From the NCBI GenBank assembly GCA_963573305.1, contig OY754339.1, forward strand, positions 75,129,376-75,193,375: a stretch of DNA of 64,000 bases, written 5' to 3'. The number at the start of each line of letters is the position of its first letter. Position 1 is the first letter of the stretch. The notes below the pieces were generated by a model. That model saw only the letters and a list, made by a program, of their open reading frames with translations, did no database searches and had not been told where the DNA came from. Source of the DNA: Pyrrhosoma nymphula (lineage: Eukaryota > Arthropoda > Insecta > Odonata > Coenagrionidae). Below, in pieces: positions 47,038 to 58,914 of this stretch. The position numbers were made by a program, and so were the translations under genes.

Positions 47038-47430
47038 TTCGAGAGGAGAAGAAAAGGGGGGGGGCAGCGTGGTTTGGGAGGAGTTGAAGGAGGAAAGCTT
47101 TCAGAAGGTGAGGGGGTTTCGGTGGGGGTAAGTGGGAGGGGGGGGGAGAAGGGATCTTCGCGAGAAGGGCGGGGGGTGGTGAACTCTCTGAAAAGTGGGT
47201 TGGGCGAAGAGGGAGGAGGAACATGAATCTCGGTGATTAAATAGTCAAGAGCATGGGGGAGGCAGATAAGGCAAAAATGGGCGGGGCGGGGAACATTGTT
47301 GGTTTTACGGAGTTTCGGGGGAGGCGGGAGGGAGGGATGGATGGGGGGGGAGGAGGAGGGAAGGTGGAGCCGCTCTCGGTCAGGCACAGTGGACTGCGGA
47401 GGTATTCTTAGGGGTGGATTTGGAGGGAAT
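47038..47430 (+). repeat. G/A-rich island
   Basis: G runs at 47056-47063 and 47142-47151 in a purine-rich plus strand. The 161-codon minus frame (47034-47519) is Pro/Ser-rich by composition. Confidence 0.65.
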
Positions 47431-48190
47431 GAAGCACTTGAAGTAGTTTGGGTGAGATTTTTCTCCAGCCATAATGAAGACCAGATTCGAGTTTCATTTG
47501 AAAATTCAAGCAGTTTCAAGAATTACAAAGTAAATATTGGAATATTAATGGCACAAAAATATGTCCTTGTGACTTAAATTCTCACAAAGAGATCTCGCAA
47601 GAATGATGTCAAGAACCATGATGAAATATTATTATGTGAAACTAGACTCTTAGAAAGGAATACATATTTCTGATTTTGGCTCCATGACTACAGATTTTGC
47701 AATCCTAGTCAAATCACCGTGTTATAGGAGTTACGAGACGAGTTTCTTGAGCGAGCTAATGGGGGGGAGGGGGGGGAAAGCTCCATGGGAATTTTTGGGG
47801 ACTTTTGTAAAAATGCTCCTCTGGTAGTAGTCTATCTATAGTGATGTAAAATTGCTAGCCCAGATGCGAGTCCTACTGCGGATATGTTTTTTCTTGCCCT
47901 CCAACCTTTTCAATTGCGAATTATCCATATGCTAATCGTCGCAATTGCTGCTTCAGATGTAGTTTTACTTTTTTTAACTTTTCAACTTAGCTGATATTAG
48001 ATAATGCGTTCCTATAAAATAATTTTAACCAACTAACACTTGTCTCGGAATCCTTCATACCGACTGCAGTTCATGGTGGGAATTATGCTTAATAAAAATA
48101 AGGGAAAACCTAATATCGCGACTCTGGGAAGAACAAAGGGAGGAAGCGAACTAAGGGATTGAAAGGGACAGAGAGAAGGGGATTAGGACC
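47431..48190. other. No gene seen
   Basis: AT-rich apart from a G-rich run at 47760-47778. Nothing recognised. Confidence 0.35.
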
Positions 48191-48194
48191 GTGT

Positions 48195-48520
48195 CAGTGT
48201 GGTGGCTAGAGTACTGGCTCTCCATTCCAAGGGCGCGAGTTTGAATCCCGGTATTAGGTGGGTTGTTCAGTGGAATCCCGATCCATACTTGGGCTCCGTG
48301 TGGAGTTTCCAAGTACTCCGTTCGTAGGAATGCACGTCAAACTCTGGACCCCATTAAGACTTTTCGTTTAAATTAAGCTAGTGCTAAGGCCGAATATCTC
48401 ACCACCAATCCTCCGTCACTCTTCACCATCCTCCCGTACAGTTCTTTTATGACGAAAATTATCTCCGCTTTCAGTCGCCTACACGGATTGTGGTCAACCA
48501 TTAAATCCTTATTGAAATGC
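48195..48520 (+). mobile_element. tRNA-derived SINE
   Basis: This is the clearest SINE of the window. An A box, 'tggctagagtactgg' (48203-48217), and a B box, 'gagtttgaatcccgg' (48238-48252), stand at tRNA spacing, with 'ctctccattccaagggc' between as in an anticodon stem-loop. The tRNA-unrelated body continues through 'ccatacttgggctccgtgt' to roughly 48500. Non-coding. The 3' limit and target-site duplication were not determined. Confidence 0.7.
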
Positions 48521-49054
48521 GTTTTGAGAACAAAAATGGGTAAGTGACACTGGAATCAATCGCAATATTGGTAATATCTTGGTGGGACTAATTACATTTT
48601 TTTATAACATAGCAGCAGAATCCATTCTCACATGGCTTGTTGGCTGTCAGTCGCATCACACTAGTGCTGTAATTTAAAATTCAATTGTTAAACTTGATCA
48701 TAAAATTAAGTTGGTAAAAAACAATCACATCAAACTTCAAGCATTATATCCAAAATATGAATGTAAATTCTTTGAGAAAGAGGTTACAGGATAGCATAGT
48801 ATTATAAATCTAAGAAACCCTGAACGTCATCCACGGAAAGTTCCACATAATTCCGAGATTTCATCCCTGAAATTTCACGCAATGAACTCCTTCGGCAGTG
48901 TCGAGGACACCACCTGTTATTTTTTCCCCCATGGCGAATTTGATCCTTTGGATGAATCTCAACCTGCACGAGTTGGGCCCTCCTGCACAGGTGTCCATAC
49001 CGCCCCTGGATGTAAAGCGGCACCGGGACGGCGCCGCCGCGGACGTTGCGACGT
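48521..49054. other. No convincing gene; GC-rich stretch 48950-49054
   Basis: Overlapping frames on both strands (48802-49146) have unusual GC content for the window. None gives a recognisable protein, and the GC-rich stretch ends at the MITE-like element. Confidence 0.35.
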
Positions 49055-49258
49055 GCCGGCGCACAGTGGTCCGGAAAATTAGTTCTACTTTGAAGCAATT
49101 TACTAAACTTAACAAAACGTTTTATGCAAAACTAATTGTCCGGTAGGATTCCCCGGACATTTTGCTACAAGAACTGTATATTTAAAGTGAGTTTCAAGAA
49201 AGTCGAAAAAATGACTTTTGTCCGCCTTTTTATCGGATCCGGACCACTGTGCGTCGGC
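49055..49258. mobile_element. MITE-like element with 20-bp inverted ends
   Basis: The left end 'gccggcgcacagtggtccgg' (49055-49074) and right end 'ccggaccactgtgcgtcggc' (49239-49258) are inverted copies with one mismatch. The 164-bp inside has no coding capacity. The CACAGTGG terminal motif recalls several cut-and-paste superfamilies, but I cannot choose one, and no target-site duplication is obvious. Confidence 0.55.
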
Positions 49259-49524
49259 GGCTGGTGATTCAAGGAGATTGAAATGGGCGCGGCCATATAG
49301 CGGTGACGAGCCGCGTCCGTGAGGGCCGGGAGGGGGAATCTGACCGCTTGGACCTCTCTTCTTAACGAGCTGTTGAGGGCGGCTGGTGGACATGGCTCTT
49401 GTTAACGAGGGGTGGGGGACCAGCGACTGCACGCCATAAGGGGCACTAGCGTCCTGATCCAAATGTCGTGCTCTCCTCCTCTCTCGTCCTCTCTGTCGTC
49501 CCTACAGGGTCGTGGTCAACTCAC

Positions 49525-49645
49525 GCTCCTGGATTCTCATCGGAAGACTCCCGGAATCTCATCGGGAGACTGCCGAATTCTCATCGGTAGACTGTCGAAT
49601 TATCATCGGATGACTACCGGATTCTCATCGCGAGATTCCCGGAAT
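49525..49645 (+). repeat. Degenerate ~23-bp minisatellite, about five copies
   Basis: Units follow the pattern 'g(a)attctcatcgg.agact.ccg', starting near 49533, 49556, 49577, 49600 and 49623, with the unit length drifting between 21 and 24 bp. No coding role is apparent. Confidence 0.7.
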
Positions 49646-50899
49646 AGGGCGAGGATTTTTAAAATCTTTCGCCTCCTCCCGGATTGAGAGGCGCTATCCA
49701 CCCGCTATCAGTTTCCACATTGGTTCATGCGATACCCTATCCTGCATTATCGTTTCCTGCAATTCATAAATTTTGCTCACGTGTTAATTGATATTGATAT
49801 CACAGTGTATCCTAATGTATTCCAACTAAAGATGGTCCATTTCGGAACAATGTTTTTTTGGGAACGAATCCACCGAAGGAACTAGGTAGTACGAATCCGA
49901 GTGTAGAAAACTTCTCAGCCTAAATAAACGGAAGAAATCAAAAGAACAAAAGGAAGCTGACGAACAAGAGGAATCAACAAATTCGTAAGGAAGAAAGTGG
50001 AGGTACTTGGAAGTTTAGGATAGCATGACATGTGCCACCAAATATGAATTAAATCGAAGGACGATACGGTAAAAATTGAACGTTGGCTTACAGAATCAAC
50101 ATCAGCTTGGGCAATTACTTACACAATTCATACGCATTGATCAATACATCAGGTAAGTAATGAAAATAGGTGAAAAAAGCAACAAAAATCTCTACCTCTA
50201 TTACAGAAAACGTATGATTATTTTATTCTATTCACTTACATAACATTCTTTACCATTTGCGTTTTGCTACCTTAAAGACTCATTATGAATTATTTTCTAT
50301 CTATTTAAGTTCAACCAATTTATATCCAGAATATCTATTATTTTCCCCAAAATAAATTATGGACCATTTAGGGGGAAATGCTCGCTATTCTATAGGTTCT
50401 TCTATTCTAATTACTTCTGCTCACTCCTTAGGTACTACGTCAATGTGGGGAAGGAACATGATTTTATGCAGCATGATTCCAATATATATATATATTATAG
50501 ATTGCAATAACTTTAATATACCCTGATGTCGTCTTTATCACTTCCCTGAGAACATATATGAGGATTAAGCAAATACCACGCAACAAACACTAATTGCGGC
50601 CAATTTGTTCCACAACCACACTGCCATTTATTCTTTACCATTATTCACCTTAAACATAGTGAAATGCCAGTTTAACGAGGGCCGTGTGTTATTTCAAAAT
50701 TTAAATGGCATGACGCTGGATGTCAATTTCTTGTCATATACCAAATTCCCCTTCAAATTTTGTCAATCACTGTCCACAACTAAGGTTTCTGAGACTTAAA
50801 GAACAATATTGCTACGCAGTGACTGTTTATTTAAATTTTATAATTTATTTATTTATTGACCACGTCTAAATAATCTCTTCTTTTAATTTTTTGATTTTT
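49646..50899. other. AT-rich DNA; short (AT)n at 50484-50496
   Basis: A short AT dinucleotide run and unrecognised short frames only. Confidence 0.4.
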
Positions 50900-50911
50900 G
50901 GTCAATTAAAA

Positions 50912-50968
50912 TTCCTTTATTTCACTGCCAACGTTTGGGCAAATTTATTGCCATCCTCAGTGCTAATT
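50912..50968 (-). ncRNA. Degenerate hammerhead-like motif
   Basis: On the minus strand: CTGAGGA (50954-50960), an extra T, a perfect 5-bp stem GGCAA/TTGCC with loop TAAAT, then CAAAC instead of GAAAC, followed by GTTGGC where a short loop and GTC are expected. Thus the first half matches the other motifs of the window and the second half has decayed. The following 'agtgaaataaaggaatttta' is a tail of the kind seen after the other copies. Confidence 0.45.
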
Positions 50969-51151
50969 GAAAGCCATAAAACAAAATTAACAACATAAAC
51001 AGGTAGAAACGGAAAAATAACAAATATCATAACAACTTTGGTAATAACTACACTGTAATTTTTTTATCGAGTACACTAATTTAAAAAATATCAACAAACC
51101 TGGGAAATTTTAATTACACTTAAATGAGATCAACCATTCCAATTGACAGGG

Positions 51152-51195
51152 TAAATATAAACAGTTTCTTGGCAACAAGAAACTGTTCATATTTA
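51152..51195. repeat. 20-bp-arm hairpin
   Basis: 'taaatataaacagtttcttg' (51152-51171) pairs with 'caagaaactgttcatattta' (51176-51195) with one mismatch and a 4-base loop. It stands alone, without terminator or RNA-gene context. Confidence 0.8.
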
Positions 51196-53660
51196 CCAGA
51201 CACACCAGATTACACCAAACATTAATTTAGAAAAAATCATGAAAATTGCTTTATATAAATACAAAGATAATAATAACATCAATTTAAAAAAACAAACATT
51301 TATCACATTTTGTGTATGCAAAACACTATTAAAAATCATATATTAGATTTTAAATAATACCTTTAGATTTATTGTATAAGACTTATGTAAATTCTGCTTA
51401 ATTTATCTACATCTGTTCTCAAATTGCATGTATTTGGGTGTTTCATGATATGGACCATTTCTTTCAAAGTCTTTTGTGTAAATTTCATTCATAATCTATA
51501 ATTTTGGTTTTATTAAAATTGAAACTATGGCTATTCGTTATGGCATGATCAGCTATTAATACTTGTGCAATTAAAATTTCACCGGTTTGTTGATATTTGT
51601 AAAATTAGTGTATCCGATAAAAAATGTACCTTATTGAAGTATGTTAAGTTGACAGAGGCAGTCTTTTACACATACGGGAGGCGCTAAAATATCCGTGTTT
51701 CCCCACAGAGGTCGTTGTAATGCATTCTGTCATTAATTCAAAGAACAGCGCAAACTGCTCTGGTACAAACCCGCTTACAACCACACCGCTTAGCATTCCC
51801 CTTCAATAATTCCCGAACGTGAACAAGGAAGCAAAAATGATTTGAAATGCAAGCACAATTGCGGCTACAATTTGCATGGAATGATCGCACAAAAATGTCA
51901 ATGTCACTGTAATCTGCGCAGGTCCCGTGGTTTAGGAAAGAGAGTGACTATTCAAGAAATTTAAAACTTAGATATACTGTCATCAGCATTCACTAGGCAG
52001 ATGCATGGTGCAAAATAATACAGGACGACAAGTTAAATGTGCCTACCACTAGTTATATTAAGTATTAATAGACTTATTTGGGAGAAAAATTATTTGACTA
52101 AATCGAAGTATCAGCGGTGCATTAGAATACTTGAGAGGGATAAATTGCGTTTATCTGAAATTCCGGGCGCAATGAAAAAAAAAACGGAACAACCGGAAGT
52201 AACGAATTTTTCAACTCGTTTCTTTAAATGAACGAGAACAAAAGTAACAAGTCTGAGGTTTCCAACTATTTGCTGGATATGAAAGCATTAATTGCTCAAT
52301 TTTTAAATGAATATAACCTGAGATAAACACGTGAGCTGCCAAAATTTGTTCGCGTTCCTCTAACAGAAATATCGCACCTCTCGAATTTACCAGTAATTAA
52401 CAAATTTCTTATTTTGACCAGGTCTAAGTGGTATAATTGCTCTCAGATATGAAAATCTAGAAAAGCCTCGTGCTATCACTGTGTTTCGGCGCTTGATTAA
52501 GGGAAATTAAGAGAGTAGAAGGGTCAATTACTCAATGCTGGAAATCTTTCGGGAAACCCATCTCACATGGCTTGCATGTAGTTCTCGTAGCTAAGCAAAC
52601 AAAGAGAGGGGACGGTTGGCTGGCGGTTTAAAAATCTTGTAGGGCCTCTTCCACGACGGTAATTAACGCAACATTATAGACCCGTGTGTGTGTGCGTTAA
52701 CAATCTTTGGTGGGATGTCAGAGGTAAACCATTATAATAGCAATTATTTCTTCTTCCTCCGCGACGCCCTATCATCGCCGCCATCTCTCCTTCCTCATCG
52801 CCTTGCCCGTAGCCTTTTTCACGCAATTTACTTCCGCCCCACAGCGTTGTCTTCTTCTTCCCATACCCCTCTTTTCAAATATAATGTTCCGTTAACTTCC
52901 GAAAACCATTCGACTTTAGGAAAAGAGATGGAGTCGCTGGCGGATATACGACTCATTGAAGATAAAGCGGAATCCTCGCTTATTTTTCCTCTTACACCGT
53001 TCTATCCCGTTAATATGTGTTTCTTTTTTCTTTAGAATCATAAATTTTAGTCAAACCTCTTGCTCCGTCCACGCAGGTCGAGTCGAAAAATTTTCAAAAG
53101 AAAACGTTTACTGTCCAGATGAGCCTAATCTAACAATTGTTTTCAAAGATGGGATAGAATTCTCAAAACCTGCTCAGTCAAGGAAATTAATGTAGAAAAT
53201 TTAGGTAGGTGCATGTTTCCTGAGTAACCTTTATAAAATTTACTATGATAGCCTTATAGTGAAGAATAATAATAAATCAAATGCCTTTTCAATATGTCGA
53301 GTAATCGATTTCTTACTTTCGTTAAACACTGATGTTTTTTTAAGCGCGAGCTGACTTGGCAACGCGTGACATAATGCCCATACATGGTGGCGAACTTCTT
53401 TTGTGTAATGAGATCATCAATTACAAAGTGGCTGATTTTTTTACTTATTCGATCTTTCTCTTTTGAATGGCTCACGACCCGTTACGATATCTCTTATACT
53501 TTTCGAGTAATAAATAATTGCTCGGCATACATAATTCGTCGCCAGTCACAGATACCCCCCCTGCCCTCACTGCATTATGACACATTTCACGTAAGAAAAT
53601 CGTTTGACCTCTCCGGAATTCGCTGCCGGATCTCCCAATCGTCTGTCAGATGTGTTAGCC
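51196..53660. other. No gene seen
   Basis: AT-rich; frames at 52037-52231, 52688-53035, 52956-53195, 53254-53475 and 53384-53722 have no recognised domain. (GT)n-like 'gtgtgtgtgtgcg' at 52685-52697. Confidence 0.4.
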
Positions 53661-53673
53661 ATTTTAATAGACT

Positions 53674-54234
53674 AACCATACGTCCCGGTTTGAAGGTTCT
53701 GTCCTGGTGTCCCACCCGGTAGGCAAATTTGTCCTGGCTGTCACTGAAATGTTCCGAAATGTCTCTGTTTAGATCCGCTGTCCACTGACCGGAAAAATGC
53801 GCAGCAACAAACTTATGGTGAGAAATATTTAAATCGAAAACACTTAATCTAATTGTACCATGCGTCCTCGAAGGCTGTAGACTGACTATTCAGTGTACAC
53901 CACTTGGTTGAAGGGAATATGCCCTGAAATAGAAGCCGAACTGAGCAACCTTATTTTTCAACTTTTCCCAGTGGCCCTAGAAGAATTCCTCGATGGGGCC
54001 CAGAAGAGTTCATCCACCCTACTAGAGTAACGAGGTTCAAACTCAGTAAACCAGTGTTTGGTATCAAAACAAGCCGCTGAAGCTGCAAGTGATGATTTTA
54101 TTTTGTAATTGCAATCAAAGAATAAAACAGCTGTTCGCTATTAGCTTAATCTTTGTGAACAACGTCCCAATTTTGTCCGGTTTTAGTCTATTCTAAATTA
54201 GGTACCGGCTTTAGGACATTATAATATGGTAACC
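53674..54234. mobile_element. Possible non-autonomous hAT-like element
   Basis: The left edge, 'taaccatacgtcccgg' (53674-53689), and right edge, which read inverted is 'gttaccatattataatgtcc', resemble each other and the ends of a widespread transposon group with 'accatacgtcc' termini. Internal 'tttgtcctgg' and 'ttttgtccgg' words also occur near each end. No transposase frame is present. The ends are imperfect and target duplications were not found. Confidence 0.35.
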
Positions 54235-54420
54235 CTTAGCTATTAACGCCACCAAGCCACCTTAGTTCAAGTACAATATCTTGAAGTTTTCTTTGAACAA
54301 CATATTTTCGTCTTCAGTCCACCCTGTAGCACAGAAGGGGTCGTCGTACTATGCTGCTTTGGCGGATGATAAACCGAACATCGTCACATTAGAATATCTT
54401 ACATTTTAATCTGTAATAAT
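54235..54420. other. No feature
   Basis: Short AT-rich spacer. Confidence 0.3.
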
Positions 54421-54448
54421 TTCGGAAAATATACGTATATTTTCCGAA
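54421..54448. repeat. Perfect 28-bp palindrome
   Basis: 'ttcggaaaatatac' is followed directly by its complement 'gtatattttccgaa', with no spacer. It stands alone in AT-rich DNA. Confidence 0.9.
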
Positions 54449-55179
54449 TTGAACATTAGTTTAGCTTATAAAGAGTTGGTTCTATAGATTTTTTCTGTTC
54501 CCGGCAAAGGGTAATTCCGGGGCATTTTTTAATATAAAATATAAGCACATATCAAAACTACCACGTGTATTACGTATACTACATGGATGAACTGTATTAT
54601 GTGCAACTTTCTATAATTGTTTTTGATATTAACAATACATCTCCCGGGCTTTCTGAATCTTAAAATAGGAAACTCAAGGAATCAACTATTGTGGAGTTAG
54701 AAACGGTGCATAAATTATAGATATCAGTCATTTTTTCGTAATGATAAAGAGAAAATAAGCAAGGCTGAATAGGTTAAAGAAAGATGGAAAAGGAGCTAAC
54801 CAAAGAGGAGAGGAATAATAGATTAAGAGTAATTTGAGCGAAATATTTCCTGGTCATGATGGAGATCATATTCGAAATATATTTTAAAATTCATGCGGTT
54901 GTAATAAATATCAGTAAATATAGTAATGTCAATGATGCAAACATTAACTCTTTTTTAAACTTATCGGTTATCTACTGATACTAAGCAAATTTGAGGCTTT
55001 TAACTTGACTTACAAGTCTCACGCCCAAGCCGTTAGCTGAAAACGCCCTCACAATAAAATTTTCTGGGCTATTTTATGTTATGTATTTCGGTAAGGTATA
55101 AATTAATTTTTAAAATTTCAACAAAAACAAACAAAATTCGCTCCATACATTTCAGACGTAGTTCGTGATAGTGCGCCAG
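54449..55179. other. AT-rich DNA, nothing recognised
   Basis: No frames or repeats of note apart from a short minus frame (55069-55263). Confidence 0.35.
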
Positions 55180-55385
55180 GAATTCCTCATTTTTTAAATA
55201 ATAACAGCCGATCCATATCCCATATGGAAAATGGCTTCTATTTGTTGATAAATATTTCGACAAATTGTACGGAAAGTGGCTGTTATTTAAGCATCATTAG
55301 ATGAATGAGATTCTTTTCTGTATACTGAGGCCAAATTCGCTGAATATTATGCGCTGTAAGATCTCACTCAAGCTATCTCAAGAGG
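55180..55385 (+). repeat. Dispersed repeat B, copy 3
   Basis: 'cccatatggaaaatggcttc' (55219-55238) and 'attatgcgctgtaagatctc' plus 'actcaagctatctcaagag' (55345-55383) correspond to the two blocks of copy 2 (22790-22922), separated here by roughly 100 bp against 25 bp there. Either this copy gained an insertion or copy 2 lost sequence. Confidence 0.4.
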
Positions 55386-58300
55386 GGAGGGGCGGGCAGG
55401 AGTAAGAGGGTGGATGGAGAATCGCTGTGGGGAGGTGGAAGGTCGAATCGGAGGGGGGCGGGCGGGGGATGGGGGCTTCTCTCCCAGGGTGATGGCTTGC
55501 ACAGCGCGGGGCGATGATTTGAGAGCTCGCTTAACGACGGAACGACTTACCAAGGGCTTGACTAATATGCAGCCCCCCCTCTGAATATAAGCACATATCT
55601 CCCTGAACGCTCCACGCCTTTGTTTGCACCTCCCTCTTCATTCGAAATTATTAAGTTGTGGCGCGGGCAATTTGCGTCGCTCTGATTGGTGAGGGGGCGT
55701 GTAAAAAAAAGAAATGTATCCACCTCGATGATAAGAAAATTATGCGTTGCTCCGGTGGGAAGTTTGATGCGGGGTCACTGACAAATGAGGAGCGAATATT
55801 GCGTCGACAGAAGAGAGCACAATACAAAACATTTGATCACTAAAAAAAATGGGGAGCAGCCAACATTACACAAAATATTTCGTTCATCTCATACGCGAAC
55901 TGAATTATGTACTTTTGTAAGTACTTCTTAAACTTCTTGCTGAGTAGCAGAGTATCATCAACATTATAACGCTTTCGGTTTTTCTATCATAAGTTATACG
56001 TCAAAATTACAAGAGAATCATTACTTCGTAAAAAGACATTTTTTCTACCGAGCTTGATTTTTACTATTACAGATAATGCATTAAAAGGGACATCGATTGA
56101 TGCCAACCACACCTCCATTTTCGACACTAACGCATGCTATGCGTCTCGACATTCTAGAAGAATAACAACTTCGTAAAAAAATATATATCTTGTGCTTATT
56201 CATCACACAGCTAATTCATTAAAAGGGAAACCCAACGATGCTAACTTACGCTCTTGCTGCACCTGTTGCTCCCTATTCAAAGAGTCTTTAAAACAATTCA
56301 TTTTCATACAAATATCGATTGGATTTTAATCTGGGTTTACTTTAACGTAGTCTAACCTGTGCCTTCACAAAAGAGATCTCCTCAGCAAACATTTTATACA
56401 TATTAAGTTAAAATAAATAGTTCAGTTATTTTAGTTTACCTCCGGAAAAAATGACCATAAGTATCTCGGCCTTCTACCATCAGCATCAAACATCACGCTG
56501 CCAATAAAACTTTCTCTGTTACCGCTTTGATGCTGTTATTTCAAGTCGATGAGTTTGAATATACAGTAGGAATATCCTCATCTCAAATGCATGACGCATA
56601 AAAGGCATCACTTTCTGAGCAAGAGAAGCGACCGATGCTTTAATTTTTTAACAGAATATGTAATAAATTACCGATCTGCATAAAAATGAGCGAAATATAC
56701 ACGGTTTTAGAATAGCTAGATGACAAAAATACTCTCCTTCTTAATCCCTCAGTGCTTCCTACCTTGGGGTCCAGTAATTATATCGTAGAGACACTATGCT
56801 CACGCTGAGATGCACGGTACGGTAGCCCTACCAATGCTAAACTGTCCAGCCCCCTACACCCCCAAGAATTTCAGTGACCGTTTATCTCCAGCCTTCCTTG
56901 AGCATATGTGGGCCGTGAATGAAGAAAGCGCGTCCGGCTTCACCCAATCACGCTCAGGCACACCAGCCAATTAAATTAGGGATCCCACTCCGTATCTCCT
57001 GCACGGTCCCATCAGCTATGCCATGCGTCAAAGGCGCTCGCTTGCAGGGAGGGAGGCATAGATCACCACTTTCAGCCACACCCTTCAAGAGGTACGCGAT
57101 TAATCGCGATGGTCATGCCTCGCCTCACTTACTGGGAACTTTAATTGGGAAGATAATGAAAAGCTCAGTGCCTAAAGAGTATGAACAGTTAGAAGAGAAT
57201 AATCGCCGAACCCCTTGAGAGCTGGAAAATCCGTCAAATTGTAAAGTCGAGCATATTAATTCCATAAGACGGGCGTTCGGTATTATCTAAGAATGGTGAA
57301 GAGTAAATGAATGAAGGGAATCCCCAATGAAGTAGCCTTACGAAGAGCACGGGAGGAGAGACGTTCTATGAAAAGTCTCAAAAGTAGAAAATATATATTT
57401 TTTGAATCATTCAGGGATACTAGAACCTCCAGCAAACAAAAAGGACCTGAAAATGAAGATGCTGATGATGGCTGTCGACGAAATAATGTCTTAACTAAGG
57501 TGGCATGGTGAAAAGAATTATTCCCTAAATTTTATGAATTATAAAAGAATTATTCCACAGGAAAGGCCGCTTGACGAGAGTAGTAGCCCCTAGTATGGTT
57601 AATAATGCGGCGGTAATTGCGAAACTATTGAATTTACTACTTTTTTGGTATACATGCGAGGGTACTTTTATGTCCAATCCTCACCATAGGTGCAATCTTC
57701 CTCTCATCGACTGATTGATTGATCAGCTTAATCGTTACGTCGCTTTCGGTGAGGCGTTACGAGGAGCGGTTGGATGAGATGAAGTATATTGGAGCGATAT
57801 ATCGCTGAGTTACTGGTACAGCATTATTCACTTACGGTGGCTTTACACGTGGAAGTTGCTTATGTGGCAGTAGTCTTACAAGTCGCGACCTTAAACCCCG
57901 AAAAGATTAATGAGACAATTTTTAGCAAACATATATATCATCAACAGATCTCATTATTAAAAAGCAACATGTCTAAGAATGGTAGCACACTTCTACGAAT
58001 AACTAGTTCAATAACTAAATTTTTATTCTTCAGTATTTTCTGTAACTCTTTTCACGGTGGTCTAATGAAAAGGATAAAAAGGGATGTCGTGGATTAATTA
58101 CGAATGGTAAAATGAGGTACGAGTTGAGCTAGGTCTACCAATTCAACAGGTCTCTTTGCATTATCAAACTACGAGTACATTCAAGAATCCCATTTTCTGA
58201 ATATATTTTATAGTTTCATGAGTCATATTCAATTTTGTGTCAGTTACTCATATACGATGATATTTGGCCCAGCGCGTAGAATGATCGATTTTTTTTCGTT

Positions 58301-58900
58301 TTTAATCCTATTTCACAAAACTATTTATGTCTTATTTGTTTAGTTAACCAGAACTGAATTGAAGTTTCATAAAAACTCCAGCGTATAGTTTGAATACAAA
58401 AGAAAGATGGATAATTTTTTACCGCTTCGTAAATACTGACTCAAACAACTGTAAACAGCTCAAGGAAATTTTCGGGAAAGAGCCTTGCAGTTTCAATTAC
58501 AGTTACAAAAATAGCAGCACCTTTCTTCCACTAACTTTTTTTAAGGATTTCCACCAGTGACCGTTCTCGTGCGAGTAATTATCTAAAATTGTTAATTTAC
58601 AGCTGAATACATTGCAAAAGAAAAGTACCTCATGAAAGAGCAAAAAGCTTATAAAACTCTTGGACTGGAAAAATAACTGCAAAGACTCTAGTGCCATAGG
58701 GATTTAAGAAATCGTCTTCCTTAGCCTCCAGGGAAAATTAAAAGCGAAAGAAAAGCGTCAAATGAGCCACTCAACGTGTAAAATGCTACCCAGTACGTGA
58801 CACACAGGAAGTGCATTGAGAAACACCCGTTCAAGCCACGCGGAGTTAGTGGCAATGAGCGGTTGCACGCACCTCGGACGCATGATGAACACTCGCTGGG
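55386..58900. other. No gene; diverged tandem segments near 56020-56260
   Basis: 55380-55480 is G/A-rich on plus. Two segments starting 'acttcgtaaaaa' at 56024 and 56166 also share 'aatt(g)cattaaaaggga' and 'gatgc(c/t)aac', about 141 bp apart, indicating an old tandem duplication. 'aaaagaattattcc' is repeated at 57511 and 57542. Frames at 55658-55843, 56919-57218, 57311-57511 and 57789-58097 are not recognised. Confidence 0.4.
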
Positions 58901-58914
58901 TAAACACTTAAAAG

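Noticed and set aside
57311..57511. Plus-strand frame with a GIP...ALRRAREERR-like start, faintly similar to a splicing-factor segment
   Set aside because: Similarity is short and rests on memory; no splice context or extension supports it.
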